From the NCBI GenBank assembly GCA_035458585.1, contig DATHZN010000020.1, positions 9,382 through 73,381 of the forward strand: a stretch of 64,000 nt of DNA, in the 5' to 3' direction. This DNA comes from Marinobacterium_E sp035458585. GTDB lineage: Bacteria > Pseudomonadota > Gammaproteobacteria > Pseudomonadales > Balneatricaceae. The translations under genes were made by a program, and so were the position numbers. The notes under the pieces are model-generated. The model saw only the letters and a list, made by a program, of their open reading frames with translations, was not told the DNA's origin and made no database searches. Positions 8,412 to 16,339 of this stretch are shown here, piece after piece (position 1 is the first letter of the stretch; every line of letters begins with the position of its first letter).

Positions 8412-9470
8412 TTATCGGCTTGAGAGTTGCTGAACTCCTAGATGACGGTAATCACTCAGTAACTGCACACTGGGATGATAGCCTCGCAGATGACGACCTA
8501 TGGGGTTGAGTGGTCTGTAGTCCGTTGCCGACAGATGATCTGCCACTGCGCCGGCTAACACCTCTGCACCAAATCGGGTGTAGCCTATCGGCCGATAATA
8601 ACGCTCGGATCCCAGCGAGTAGAGGCCTGCTAAGAACTGTTGCCAGGAGTCTGTTGGTTGAAGCGCCGTTGCCGACAGCGCTTCAACTCGGTGAGTTGTC
8701 AAACCAAGCTCACCCAGCTTTGACTGTATCCAGGCCAGACTGCGAGTCGATAACAGCGCGTTGTTGTACCCCCCACCAACATCTGAATGCGCACCGACAA
8801 ACCAGCGCTGTTCAATCGTCTGCTGTGGTGTGGTTGATGGGGTCCAGAGTGTCGGGGCAAAACTGCGGCGATGTTCATCTATCGCCAACGCCTGATAAGC
8901 GTGGCGCACATTGCTCCCGAGCTGAGTATCGTGAAACTGTAAGAAGTGCTGGTTTAAATCATCAAACCACCCAAGCGGTATACCGAGGGCGCCGACTGTG
9001 TCCCAGACAGCTATCGCCTCAATCGGAATTTGACGCGCACAGTGCTTACGAAAACGTCGCTGCTCGGGCACACTCCCCTGCCGATAAAGCGTGTAAGCCT
9101 GGTTTATCTCTTCTTCATCTCTCACCAACCCCACCCGGGCAATCATTCCAGCGAGGCTCCTCGCTGTATAAGCACCGCGACTGAACCCGGCGAAAAAGAT
9201 ACGATCGCCCGGTCGATAGTGACGAGCTAAACTCGAATAACCCTCTACGATTTTGCTGCTAAGACCCTGGCCAAAGAGTCCGCCTCGTAGTTGATTAAAC
9301 AGCTGAGTGCCAAGGCCACTGAAGTACCAACTCAACTGCTCTGTACCCCCGGAACTTTGGGGTTTGAGTGAATTAACTAGCCGCCAGACGTTGGTGCTCT
9401 TGTCACCATCGGCTGGATCAGTGTCAGGAACTTGCCAGGTTCCATCGAAGGCGAACAGCAGATTACGCAC
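8412..9470 (-). CDS. DUF2235 alpha/beta-hydrolase (Tle1-like phospholipase family)
   Basis: 352 aa. The DUF2235 signature is clear: LLFAFDGTW at the start, the nucleophile motif GFSRGAYTAR (G-x-S-x-G) around residue 110 and GAHSDVGGGY further on. Some family members are type VI secretion phospholipase effectors, but many are orphan genes of unknown role. No VgrG, PAAR, immunity lipoprotein or secretion gene adjoins it, so an effector role is not supported here. Start chosen as GTG at 9470 because AGGAGG lies nine bases upstream; an upstream TTG at 9512 has no such site. Confidence 0.82.
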   Translation of the reverse strand: MRNLLFAFDGTWQVPDTDPADGDKSTNVWRLVNSLKPQSSGGTEQLSWYFSGLGTQLFNQLRGGLFGQGLSSKIVEGYSSLARHYRPGDRIFFAGFSRGAYTARSLAGMIARVGLVRDEEEINQAYTLYRQGSVPEQRRFRKHCARQIPIEAIAVWDTVGALGIPLGWFDDLNQHFLQFHDTQLGSNVRHAYQALAIDEHRRSFAPTLWTPSTTPQQTIEQRWFVGAHSDVGGGYNNALLSTRSLAWIQSKLGELGLTTHRVEALSATALQPTDSWQQFLAGLYSLGSERYYRPIGYTRFGAEVLAGAVADHLSATDYRPLNPIGRHLRGYHPSVQLLSDYRHLGVQQLSSR

Positions 9471-9910
9471 CCTTACACCCCTCCTCTGATAATTGCCAAG
9501 CAGGTGAGACAAATCGCCGCAGCCCAGTCAGTCTGCCCGCTGACTCCGCCAAAGGCGGGTACACTGCATGCGGGTAGTGGAACAGCGCGTTTAAATTATC
9601 TGCGCGCTAATTTTCTTCAGTGTCTGAACCGCGGATAGACGCATCCGCTAACAAGTCTCTAGAAATATAGGCCGAATTCAGCGAATTTGTATCTGCCGGT
9701 TCGTATGCGAACCTCTTCTCGCCCAATTACGGAGAGGGGGTGGTTTCGCCGTTCACATGTGGTCTCCTGGACTCAAGCCACCATAAAAGACCAATGCCTT
9801 GCTCATATCTGAAGTTTCTTGAAATCTAAAAACAGTGGTTTAGGGGCTCTACTCCCCTGCTCCAGAGTCCTGAAGTTGTGATAGGATGCGCAGCAATCGA
9901 GGAGTGTTAT
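9471..9910. other. Divergent intergenic region with hairpins
   Basis: About 440 bp between divergently transcribed genes, so terminators are not expected. No convincing frame. It contains a perfect 6-bp hairpin GGTTCG-TATG-CGAACC at 9698-9713 and a smaller CCGCC-AAA-GGCGG stem near 9547. A small RNA is possible but unproven. Confidence 0.45.
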
Positions 9911-10231
9911 ATGTATCTGGAACTGATCGATCTTTTCTGGCTTTTACTTATTGGCTCAGTACTTCTGTTCTGGTACCGCGGGTTGGCCGTGCGTGAGCGT
10001 GCGCTGGTAAGCGTCAGGAAACATTGTGACCAGATGGATCTTCAGCTTCTGGACCAGACGGTCGCACTGCGCTCTTTGTGGCTCCAGCGCGACGAGCGTG
10101 GGCGAATCCAGCTGCGTCGACGCTACAATTTTGAGTTTACCAGCACAGGTGATGAGCGCTATCAGGGACAGGTGGTGTTTCTGGGGAGCCGACTTGAGTC
10201 AATTGAGACACAGGCTCACAGGATGGGGTAG
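9911..10231 (+). CDS. DUF3301 family protein
   Basis: 106 aa: one N-terminal membrane segment (~8-22) followed by a basic soluble region with WLQRDERGRIQLRRRYNFEF, characteristic of DUF3301. Function unknown; probably a membrane-anchored protein facing the cytoplasm. The ATG at 9911 is preceded by GAGGAG at an eight-base spacing, which decides against the longer frame starting at 9878. Confidence 0.8.
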   Translation: MYLELIDLFWLLLIGSVLLFWYRGLAVRERALVSVRKHCDQMDLQLLDQTVALRSLWLQRDERGRIQLRRRYNFEFTSTGDERYQGQVVFLGSRLESIETQAHRMG

Positions 10232-10263
10232 ATACCTATTGAGGTCAGGGATGAACGGCTTCA

Positions 10264-10599
10264 CTAAAGAGATTTAAGGTAAAGGGCGATTTTCCTCGCT
10301 TCATCCTCCGGCATCTCAGGCCAAACAGGCATCTTACTCCCCTCTATCCGGTGATCATCACGCAAAAACTTTACAATCTGAGCCGTGGTTAATCGCGTAC
10401 CCCTATTGGCCGGTATGCCAGCAAGAAAGTTACCGTTACCGGCAGCGTGATGACAGTCTGCACAGTGATACTCGAACAGCTGCTGTCCACTGATCAACTC
10501 TGGATGGTCATGGTTATCACTACTGCAACCGCTAACCAAGCTAATAGTTGTGGCCAACAGGAGTGTTGGCCACACCGCTGGGGTTGATTTTAATTCCAC
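10264..10599 (-). CDS. Small c-type cytochrome lipoprotein
   Basis: 111 aa. Signal peptide with lipobox LVSGC (C25), then one heme site C46-A-D-C49-H50 and a candidate axial methionine M90 in SKMPVWPEM. It is therefore a membrane-anchored monoheme cytochrome c, exposed to the periplasm, that should act as an electron carrier; partner oxidase unknown. GTG start at 10599 with AAGGGG ten bases upstream. It lies 47 bp after tpiA on the same strand. Confidence 0.85.
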   Translation of the reverse strand: MELKSTPAVWPTLLLATTISLVSGCSSDNHDHPELISGQQLFEYHCADCHHAAGNGNFLAGIPANRGTRLTTAQIVKFLRDDHRIEGSKMPVWPEMPEDEARKIALYLKSL

Positions 10600-10646
10600 C
10601 TATGGATTTCCCCTTGGCACCCCTAACCCCAGGCAGAGACAGGGGT

Positions 10647-11408
10647 TTAAAGAGAGGCCTGAGCTGCACGGCAGATCGCAGCAAAATCATCCGCCTTAAG
10701 CGAAGCTCCTCCCACCAGACCACCGTCGACATCCGCCATCGCAAATAGTGCTTGGGCATTACCAGCATTGACCGATCCGCCATAGAGAATGGTGGTTCTG
10801 GCAGCAATTTCCGCGCTCTCCTGTGCCAGCAAATCACGAATGAAGGCGTGTACCTCCTGTGCCTGCTCCGGTGAGGCAGTCTCGCCGGTGCCGATGGCCC
10901 AGACAGGCTCGTAAGCGATAACGATCTGGGTGAACGCCTCAATCTTACTGCGCTCGAGCACGGCACGTACCTGAGCTTCAATCACCCCCTGCATCCTACC
11001 ACTCTGGCGCTCCTCGAGCGTCTCCCCGACACAGAGAACAGGTACCAGCCCTTTCTCCAGCGCCTTATCCACCTTTGCCGCGACGAGCAGATCCGTCTCA
11101 CCATAGAGCGCACGGCGCTCCGAATGGCCCAACAGGACATAGGTAACGTCGAGGTCGCGCAGCATATCGCCGCTCACCTCACCAGTGAAGGCGCCCTTTT
11201 CCTGATCACTCATATTCTGAGCGCCCACCTGGATAGCACCCGACTGGCACAGGTTTATCACCTGAGGTAAGTGGATAAATGCGGGGCAAACCGCCACGTC
11301 GATACGCGCGCACTCTGCTGCAACTGGGCTAAGCGCATCCACTAACGCCTGATTGGAAACCAGCGATCCATTCATTTTCCAATTACCCATTACGAGGGGA
11401 CGACGCAT
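10647..11408 (-). CDS. tpiA: Triosephosphate isomerase
   Basis: 253 aa, full length. N-terminal MGNWKMNG carries the active-site Asn/Lys, LGHSERR the histidine electrophile, and AYEPVWAIGTG the catalytic glutamate and mobile loop; the phosphate loop is YGGSVNAGNA. Interconverts dihydroxyacetone phosphate and glyceraldehyde 3-phosphate in glycolysis/gluconeogenesis. Start at 11408 is set by AGGAG seven bases upstream. In many gammaproteobacteria tpiA is followed by secG; here a cytochrome c lipoprotein follows. Confidence 0.97.
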   Translation of the reverse strand: MRRPLVMGNWKMNGSLVSNQALVDALSPVAAECARIDVAVCPAFIHLPQVINLCQSGAIQVGAQNMSDQEKGAFTGEVSGDMLRDLDVTYVLLGHSERRALYGETDLLVAAKVDKALEKGLVPVLCVGETLEERQSGRMQGVIEAQVRAVLERSKIEAFTQIVIAYEPVWAIGTGETASPEQAQEVHAFIRDLLAQESAEIAARTTILYGGSVNAGNAQALFAMADVDGGLVGGASLKADDFAAICRAAQASL

Positions 11409-11866
11409 CTGTTTGCTCCTACATATCAAAATTAAGATGAGGGTTAAGCTTAGCCTGCCTCACAGTGGCTATTCAACTACTCGCTGAGATCCAGCGTTTC
11501 AGCGTTCTCAAACCACTCAGCCTGCTCCGCAACCTGCGCACGCACATCAAAATCTCGAGGCCAATCGGTAGCATCACAGTGTTCGGAGGCTGAATTCTGA
11601 ATCGTTATCCCCCTCACTGAGTCGTCGCTCAGCCATTTTATTGTGGAGTTTTACAAATTTTTAATCAAAATTGATGCTAGACCCGTCTTTTGATAGCGAA
11701 ATGTCTATTTTAGTTGCATAAAAAAGGGAATTATTTTGGCTATTTAAGCCGAAAAAATAGAATAGCGCTCTTTTACTATCGGATATTTCGATATAAAAGA
11801 TCTGTTCCCATCGATTCAGTTCAACCGTTGGCGACGTACAATGGACCTATTCAGTTAGGAGGACTT
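11409..11866. other. Divergent intergenic region, tpiA / reductase
   Basis: About 460 bp between tpiA (leftward) and the rightward reductase. Apart from the doubtful small frame at 11477-11617 no gene is recognised. The part from about 11640 is AT-rich and probably carries the promoters. Confidence 0.5.
11477..11617 (-). CDS. Possible short coding remnant or small ORF
   Basis: A minus-strand frame ending at 11477 reads like protein for ~55 codons (…TDWPRDFDVRAQVAEQAEWF…, ending LDLSE). It has no ATG; the first candidate start is a GTG at 11617 without a clear ribosome site, and an in-frame stop lies further upstream. It may be a decayed gene end or chance. Confidence 0.22.
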   Translation of the reverse strand: MRGITIQNSASEHCDATDWPRDFDVRAQVAEQAEWFENAETLDLSE

Positions 11867-12847
11867 ATGGGACTTTTGGTAGACGGCAAATGGCAAGATC
11901 AGTGGTACGACACAGCGACGACAAAAGGCCAATTCAAACGCTCAGTTGCACAGTTTCGCCACTGGGTGACGGCTGACGGTAGTGCGGGGCCATCCGGAGA
12001 GGCAGGCTTTAAGGCTGAACCCGGCCGCTACCACCTCTATGTCTCCTACGCCTGCCCCTGGGCACACCGCACACTTATCATGCGCAAGCTCAAAGGTCTG
12101 GAGCAGATGATCAGCGTCAGCGTTGTTCACCCGCTCATGCTGGAACACGGCTGGACCTTCGCCACAGACTTTGAAGGCGCTACCGGCGACGACCTGTTCG
12201 GTTACGACTATTACTACCAAATTTACACCCGTGCTGACGCGCACTACTCGGGTCGCGTGACGGTCCCGGTTCTCTGGGACAAGCAACAGGATAAGCTGGT
12301 ATCGAATGAGTCATCAGAGATCATTCGCATGCTGAACTCCGCCTTCGATGGTGTCGGAGCTGAGCCGGGTGACTACTATCCTGAAGTGCTGCGAACCGAA
12401 ATCGACCGAACCAATGAGTGGATCTACGAGTCGGTGAATAACGGTGTCTACAAGGCTGGCTTCGCGACCTCTCAGGCGGCTTATGATGAGGCAGTCGAGG
12501 CACTTTTTAACCGTTTGGAGGAGCTGGAGTCATTGCTTAGCAGACAGCGCTACCTGTGTGGAGATCGCTTTACTGAAGCAGACATCCGTCTCTTTCCAAC
12601 GTTGTTGCGCTTTGATCCAGTATACGTTCAGCACTTTAAATGTGATCGTAAGCGTATCGCGGACTACCCAGCCCTCTCGGGCTACCTAAGGGATATCTAC
12701 CAGATGCCCGGGATGCGCGACACACTGGATATGCACCACAACCGCCACCACTACTACCGCAGCCATGCTACGATTAATCCCCACGGAATTATCTCAACAG
12801 GTCCGCAATTTGATCTCGATGCACCACACGGCCGGGAAGCGCTTTAA
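11867..12847 (+). CDS. yqjG: Glutathionyl-hydroquinone reductase (Xi-class GST)
   Basis: 326 aa. The thioredoxin-fold active site CPWAHR (C63) and the two-domain GST layout with long N-terminal extension match the YqjG/ECM4/PcpF family. Known chemistry: reduces glutathionyl-hydroquinones to hydroquinones with glutathione, a quinone-detoxification step in the cytoplasm. An exact AGGAGG four bases before the ATG at 11867 fixes the start, so the open frame upstream to 11714 is untranslated. Single gene, not in an evident operon. Confidence 0.92.
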   Translation: MGLLVDGKWQDQWYDTATTKGQFKRSVAQFRHWVTADGSAGPSGEAGFKAEPGRYHLYVSYACPWAHRTLIMRKLKGLEQMISVSVVHPLMLEHGWTFATDFEGATGDDLFGYDYYYQIYTRADAHYSGRVTVPVLWDKQQDKLVSNESSEIIRMLNSAFDGVGAEPGDYYPEVLRTEIDRTNEWIYESVNNGVYKAGFATSQAAYDEAVEALFNRLEELESLLSRQRYLCGDRFTEADIRLFPTLLRFDPVYVQHFKCDRKRIADYPALSGYLRDIYQMPGMRDTLDMHHNRHHYYRSHATINPHGIISTGPQFDLDAPHGREAL

Positions 12848-12875
12848 CTGAGCCGATAGGTCATTCAACGCTGGG

Positions 12876-12897
12876 CTCGCCTGAACACTCGGGCGAG
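12876..12897. terminator. Convergent terminator candidate
   Basis: A 6-bp stem CTCGCC/GGCGAG with a 10-nt loop lies in the 51-bp gap between two convergent genes. A short TTT follows on the plus strand. Weak but well placed. Confidence 0.45.
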
Positions 12898-12898
12898 T

Positions 12899-13738
12899 TT
12901 AGCGTGCAACCACGACCACTAACTGCTGGTTGGAACCCAGAACGCTGGGTACAAGGTTACCCACACCAAACGCCTCAATGCGCCGTGCTTCAACACCGCT
13001 TGCAATGAGTTGGCGTCGTAAGTTGACTGCGTGCGCCTCTGACTCTGACATTGCCAGTGCTGTATCACGCCCCTCCTGATGCACCACCAACTGCACTGTC
13101 AGGCGGTTGGTATCTAACCAGGCAACCAGCTCTTTGATTGCTAGTTCGGGAGAGTCTGGCCAATGCGGCAACACCATATAGCCCTGAGTTTCGAGCGGAG
13201 CATACCAGGCATTGGCCAGAGCGTTCTCCCCAACAATCAGATCCAGGTGTAAGTAGACGCGCTGATTCCCGCGACGAACTGCGTATAAAGCGTAGTGATT
13301 ACCGTTGAGCTCTGCTGCCATATAGCGCTGAGAGTCGTCACGACCATAAAGCGTCGAGTAGCGAAAAATATCGTTAGCCCAAATATTACTGGCACCGCAC
13401 TCACGCCCGCTGCATTGATAGAGAAGGTTAGCGCCACGCTCACTCAATTGCGTGCGCAGATCATCGAAGGCCTCTTCTGGTTCGTGGCTACGCGCGATCT
13501 CCCAGGTAAACTGCTTGAGCTCGCCACCCAATCGCAGCTCTGCACCCGCACGCAACTGTCGATCAATCTTGACTACCGAACCAAGTACGAGGCGGTAGTC
13601 TGACACTTCACCCGTTCTAAAGCGGTCGGGTTTAGACAGGTCATAGTTTGTCAAACCGTCAGGCAGATCGGGCATGGATAGAGCTTGCGCCAGCATAGCG
13701 GGCAGTAACAGAACGATGGCAGTTAATGCTCTTAGCAT
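12899..13738 (-). CDS. DUF4892 family periplasmic protein
   Basis: 279 aa with a cleavable signal peptide (~1-20, ending AQALS). The central part with the CSGRECGASN motif and the tail resembling an OmpA-like domain (LRRQLIASGVEARRIEAFGVG) match the DUF4892 proteins of Pseudomonas relatives. The OmpA-like tail suggests a cell-envelope location; function unknown. It is the last gene of the leftward run starting at dinG, 27 bp after the hydrolase. Confidence 0.82.
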   Translation of the reverse strand: MLRALTAIVLLLPAMLAQALSMPDLPDGLTNYDLSKPDRFRTGEVSDYRLVLGSVVKIDRQLRAGAELRLGGELKQFTWEIARSHEPEEAFDDLRTQLSERGANLLYQCSGRECGASNIWANDIFRYSTLYGRDDSQRYMAAELNGNHYALYAVRRGNQRVYLHLDLIVGENALANAWYAPLETQGYMVLPHWPDSPELAIKELVAWLDTNRLTVQLVVHQEGRDTALAMSESEAHAVNLRRQLIASGVEARRIEAFGVGNLVPSVLGSNQQLVVVVAR

Positions 13739-13765
13739 TGTCTCTCCGTTGAAGTGGATAGCAGA

Positions 13766-14620
13766 TTACTCTATATCAGCATAGAAGGCGTCGAGTACAT
13801 CAGCCACAGCGCTCACCGCACCGGGCTCAAGATGCAGGTGATGACCACCCTCTATTTCAGTTTCGACCAGATTTTTTACGCACCGAATGCGTTCATGGGT
13901 CAAAGGGTGTTTAACACCCTGCGAACCTCTAATCAGCTGAACGGGGCACTCAATCTGACCAAGCGCTGCGCGCACTTGAGCCTCAGTCAGACGAATTAGC
14001 GAGGAGAGTTTTAAGCGCGGATCACAGTTGTATTGATATAGCCCATGATTATCGGGTCGCGTATTGCGTTGCATCAGCTGATGAGCCGCCTGCTCCGGAA
14101 CGGGAAAGCGACTCTGCACTCGGGAACGAACCCAGGCTTCGAATGGCCTCGCTTTTGCGAGCTTGACTGGCTCCTGATGCTGCTCGATACCCAGGCGCAG
14201 CGCCTGAGCAAACCCCTCCTCAACATCAGCAAGGGGCCCCAGATTTTCAATCAGAGCAAGTTTGATAACCGCTTGGGGCCAGCAGGCAGAGAACAGGCTG
14301 GCAACTCCCGCTCCCAAAGAGTGACCAAGAAGCATAAAACGATCCGCTCCCAGATGCTGCTGTACTCGACGTAGATCATCAACATACCCCCAAATAGGGT
14401 AACTCGCGTCACGACTGCGCCATTGCGAGCGACCATGACCCGCCAGATCAAGCGCAACTATCTGATACCGATTCAACAGAGGTGCCAACAGTGCGAAACT
14501 GGCCGCATTATCGAGCCAGCCGTGAAGCGCCAGCACCAAGGGTTTGTCGTTATCCCCCCAGATCAGCGCAGCGACGCGCCGATCCTGAAGGTTGAACTCC
14601 AGCTCCCTCGGTTCGCACAT
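13766..14620 (-). CDS. Alpha/beta-fold hydrolase
   Basis: 284 aa. Oxyanion-hole motif LHGWLDN (~residue 33), nucleophile elbow GHSLGAG (~98) and a C-terminal GGHHLHLE histidine complete a catalytic triad typical of the MhpC/esterase-like superfamily. Substrate cannot be told. Its ATG overlaps the sixA stop by one base (TGATG), implying translational coupling. No signal peptide. Confidence 0.88.
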   Translation of the reverse strand: MCEPRELEFNLQDRRVAALIWGDNDKPLVLALHGWLDNAASFALLAPLLNRYQIVALDLAGHGRSQWRSRDASYPIWGYVDDLRRVQQHLGADRFMLLGHSLGAGVASLFSACWPQAVIKLALIENLGPLADVEEGFAQALRLGIEQHQEPVKLAKARPFEAWVRSRVQSRFPVPEQAAHQLMQRNTRPDNHGLYQYNCDPRLKLSSLIRLTEAQVRAALGQIECPVQLIRGSQGVKHPLTHERIRCVKNLVETEIEGGHHLHLEPGAVSAVADVLDAFYADIE

Positions 14621-15069
14621 CAGAGGCTAAAACCGCCTACTCTGGTCGCCATGCCAGCCGCTGGATAGTCCATCTCTAATATCTCCACCTCGGCCGGGGC
14701 AAAGCTGCTGCCGTAGCTGCCAGCGCCCTCCTGGAGGTAACCGCTAAGCCAGCCAACTAGCGGCATATGCGTCACCAGCAAGAGGGTGCTCTGTTCAGGT
14801 ATTGTCTGCAGTAGCTCGCACACCCGCTCTGGATTAGATTCGGGCACGAGTACGGTATTGATCTGGTACTCGAGGCCAGTTTGGAGCCGCTCAAATGTCT
14901 GCCGAGTCCGCAGATAAGGGCTGATAAAAACCTGATCCACTGCCATCAGTTCTCTGCGCAGGTCAGCCGGTGCGTTCGCCAGTGTGCTCAGCCCGTAGGC
15001 GGTTAGCTGACGCTGCTCGTCTGGAAAACCTGCAGCTGCCTCTGCATGGCGCATAAGAATCAGGCGCAT
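14620..15069 (-). CDS. sixA: Phosphohistidine phosphatase SixA
   Basis: 149 aa, usual SixA size. N-terminal RHA motif (MRLILMRHAEA, phosphohistidine H8) and a second histidine in LVTHMPLVG place it in the histidine phosphatase superfamily. Known role: removes phosphate from phosphohistidine, e.g. Hpt domains or the nitrogen phosphotransferase system. Coupled by one-base overlaps with gpsA before it and the hydrolase after it. A link to the Hpt protein at 20917-21318 would be speculative. Confidence 0.93.
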   Translation of the reverse strand: MRLILMRHAEAAAGFPDEQRQLTAYGLSTLANAPADLRRELMAVDQVFISPYLRTRQTFERLQTGLEYQINTVLVPESNPERVCELLQTIPEQSTLLLVTHMPLVGWLSGYLQEGAGSYGSSFAPAEVEILEMDYPAAGMATRVGGFSL

Positions 15070-16103
15070 CAGAAACCCACCGTTTCGTGCGGCAGGGTAA
15101 ACTCCACATCTGCGCTCTGAACGCTCGCCATCATGTCACGCACAATCGCCTCGACTGGAGCCTGTTTAAACACCACTTCATAAAGGCCCCGCACCAGCGG
15201 CATGTAGACATCCTGCTGTTCAGCGTGTTCGCGCACCAATTTTAGTGTATTGACCCCCTCTGCAACCTCTCCAAGTTCGGCCACGATCTGATCGAGTGAC
15301 TGCCCCTTACCCAGAGCGAAGCCGACGCGGTAATTTCGGCTCAGGGGTGATGTACAGGTCACAATCAGATCTCCCACGCCTGCCAACCCAAGAAAGGTGA
15401 GCGGATTGGCGCCCATACTCTGCGCCAGACGGCTCATCTCAGCCAGTGACCGGGTCACCAGGAAGGCGCGAGTGTTCTCGCCAACGCCCATCGATGCAGC
15501 CATTCCAGCGGCGATGGCGTAGATATTTTTCAACGTACCTGCAAGCTCAACGCCGTAGGTATCCTCCGCTGCATAGACACGAAAATAGGGGGCCTGCAGC
15601 AGGTCTTGAACGGCTCGGCGCAACTCCTGATCACGACTGGCGACCACGGTAGCAGTCAAATCACGCTTAGCGATCTCTTTTGCCAAATTGGGGCCACTTA
15701 GGACACCAATCGGATTGTCAGGAAACTCCTGCTCGAGGATCTGACTCATCAGAGAAAAGGTAGAGGATTCAATACCCTTGGTGGTACTGATCAACATCTG
15801 ATCCGGCTTTATAAACGGCTTGGCTTGCTGCACTACAGAACGAAACGCCGCGCTGGGGATCGCGATAAAGACCAGTCGCGCCCCCTCCATCACAGACTCC
15901 AGATCTGATGAGGCTTTCAAACCGCGTAACAGACGATAGCCAGGAACGTAGCGGCTATTTTCTCTTGTACCGTTGATCTCGGCGGCGGCCTCCGGATTAC
16001 GGACCCAGAGACGCGCTTCAAGCCCCTTCTCTGCCACCATATTGGCGATCACTGTGCCAAAACTACCGCCTCCAAGCACCGCCACCGGGGTACGAGAGCT
16101 CAT
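15069..16103 (-). CDS. gpsA: NAD(P)-dependent glycerol-3-phosphate dehydrogenase
   Basis: 344 aa. Rossmann loop LGGGSFGT at the N-terminus, STKGIE, LSGPNLAKEI and the catalytic-lysine region ELAGTLKNIYAIAAG are all intact. Makes sn-glycerol 3-phosphate from dihydroxyacetone phosphate for phospholipid synthesis. AGGAG eight bases before the ATG at 16103. The gpsA-sixA order is one I recall from Pseudomonas relatives. Confidence 0.97.
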   Translation of the reverse strand: MSSRTPVAVLGGGSFGTVIANMVAEKGLEARLWVRNPEAAAEINGTRENSRYVPGYRLLRGLKASSDLESVMEGARLVFIAIPSAAFRSVVQQAKPFIKPDQMLISTTKGIESSTFSLMSQILEQEFPDNPIGVLSGPNLAKEIAKRDLTATVVASRDQELRRAVQDLLQAPYFRVYAAEDTYGVELAGTLKNIYAIAAGMAASMGVGENTRAFLVTRSLAEMSRLAQSMGANPLTFLGLAGVGDLIVTCTSPLSRNYRVGFALGKGQSLDQIVAELGEVAEGVNTLKLVREHAEQQDVYMPLVRGLYEVVFKQAPVEAIVRDMMASVQSADVEFTLPHETVGF

Positions 16104-16114
16104 TCGCGGGTCTC

Positions 16115-16339
16115 CTATCGATTCTCATTGTCGAGTGAGTTCAGGACTCGCTCTATTAGCGCAAATAACAGCTGCACCACACCGACGGCTATCAGCGCTA
16201 CCGCGATAAACAACGCCAACTGCAGTATGTCGCCAGTCTGCCGATAACCCAGGACGCCCAGAACCACGAACAGCGCACTGAGCAACAGGCCCAGCACGCG
16301 CTTGATACCGTTCAGTCTATGCGGATCGGTCTGGTTCAT
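16115..16339 (-). CDS. Small two-helix membrane protein
   Basis: 74 aa with two hydrophobic stretches (~15-30 and ~37-62). It sits between rhlB (one-base TGATG overlap) and gpsA (11 bp), so it is almost certainly translated. Related Pseudomonas loci have a small DUF4389 protein near gpsA; this one may correspond but is shorter and I cannot confirm it. Function unknown. Confidence 0.7.
   Translation of the reverse strand: MNQTDPHRLNGIKRVLGLLLSALFVVLGVLGYRQTGDILQLALFIAVALIAVGVVQLLFALIERVLNSLDNENR

Noticed and set aside
8510..9184. Long antisense frame (224 codons) opposite the DUF2235 gene.
   Set aside because: No coding character; it shadows a gene with clear catalytic motifs.
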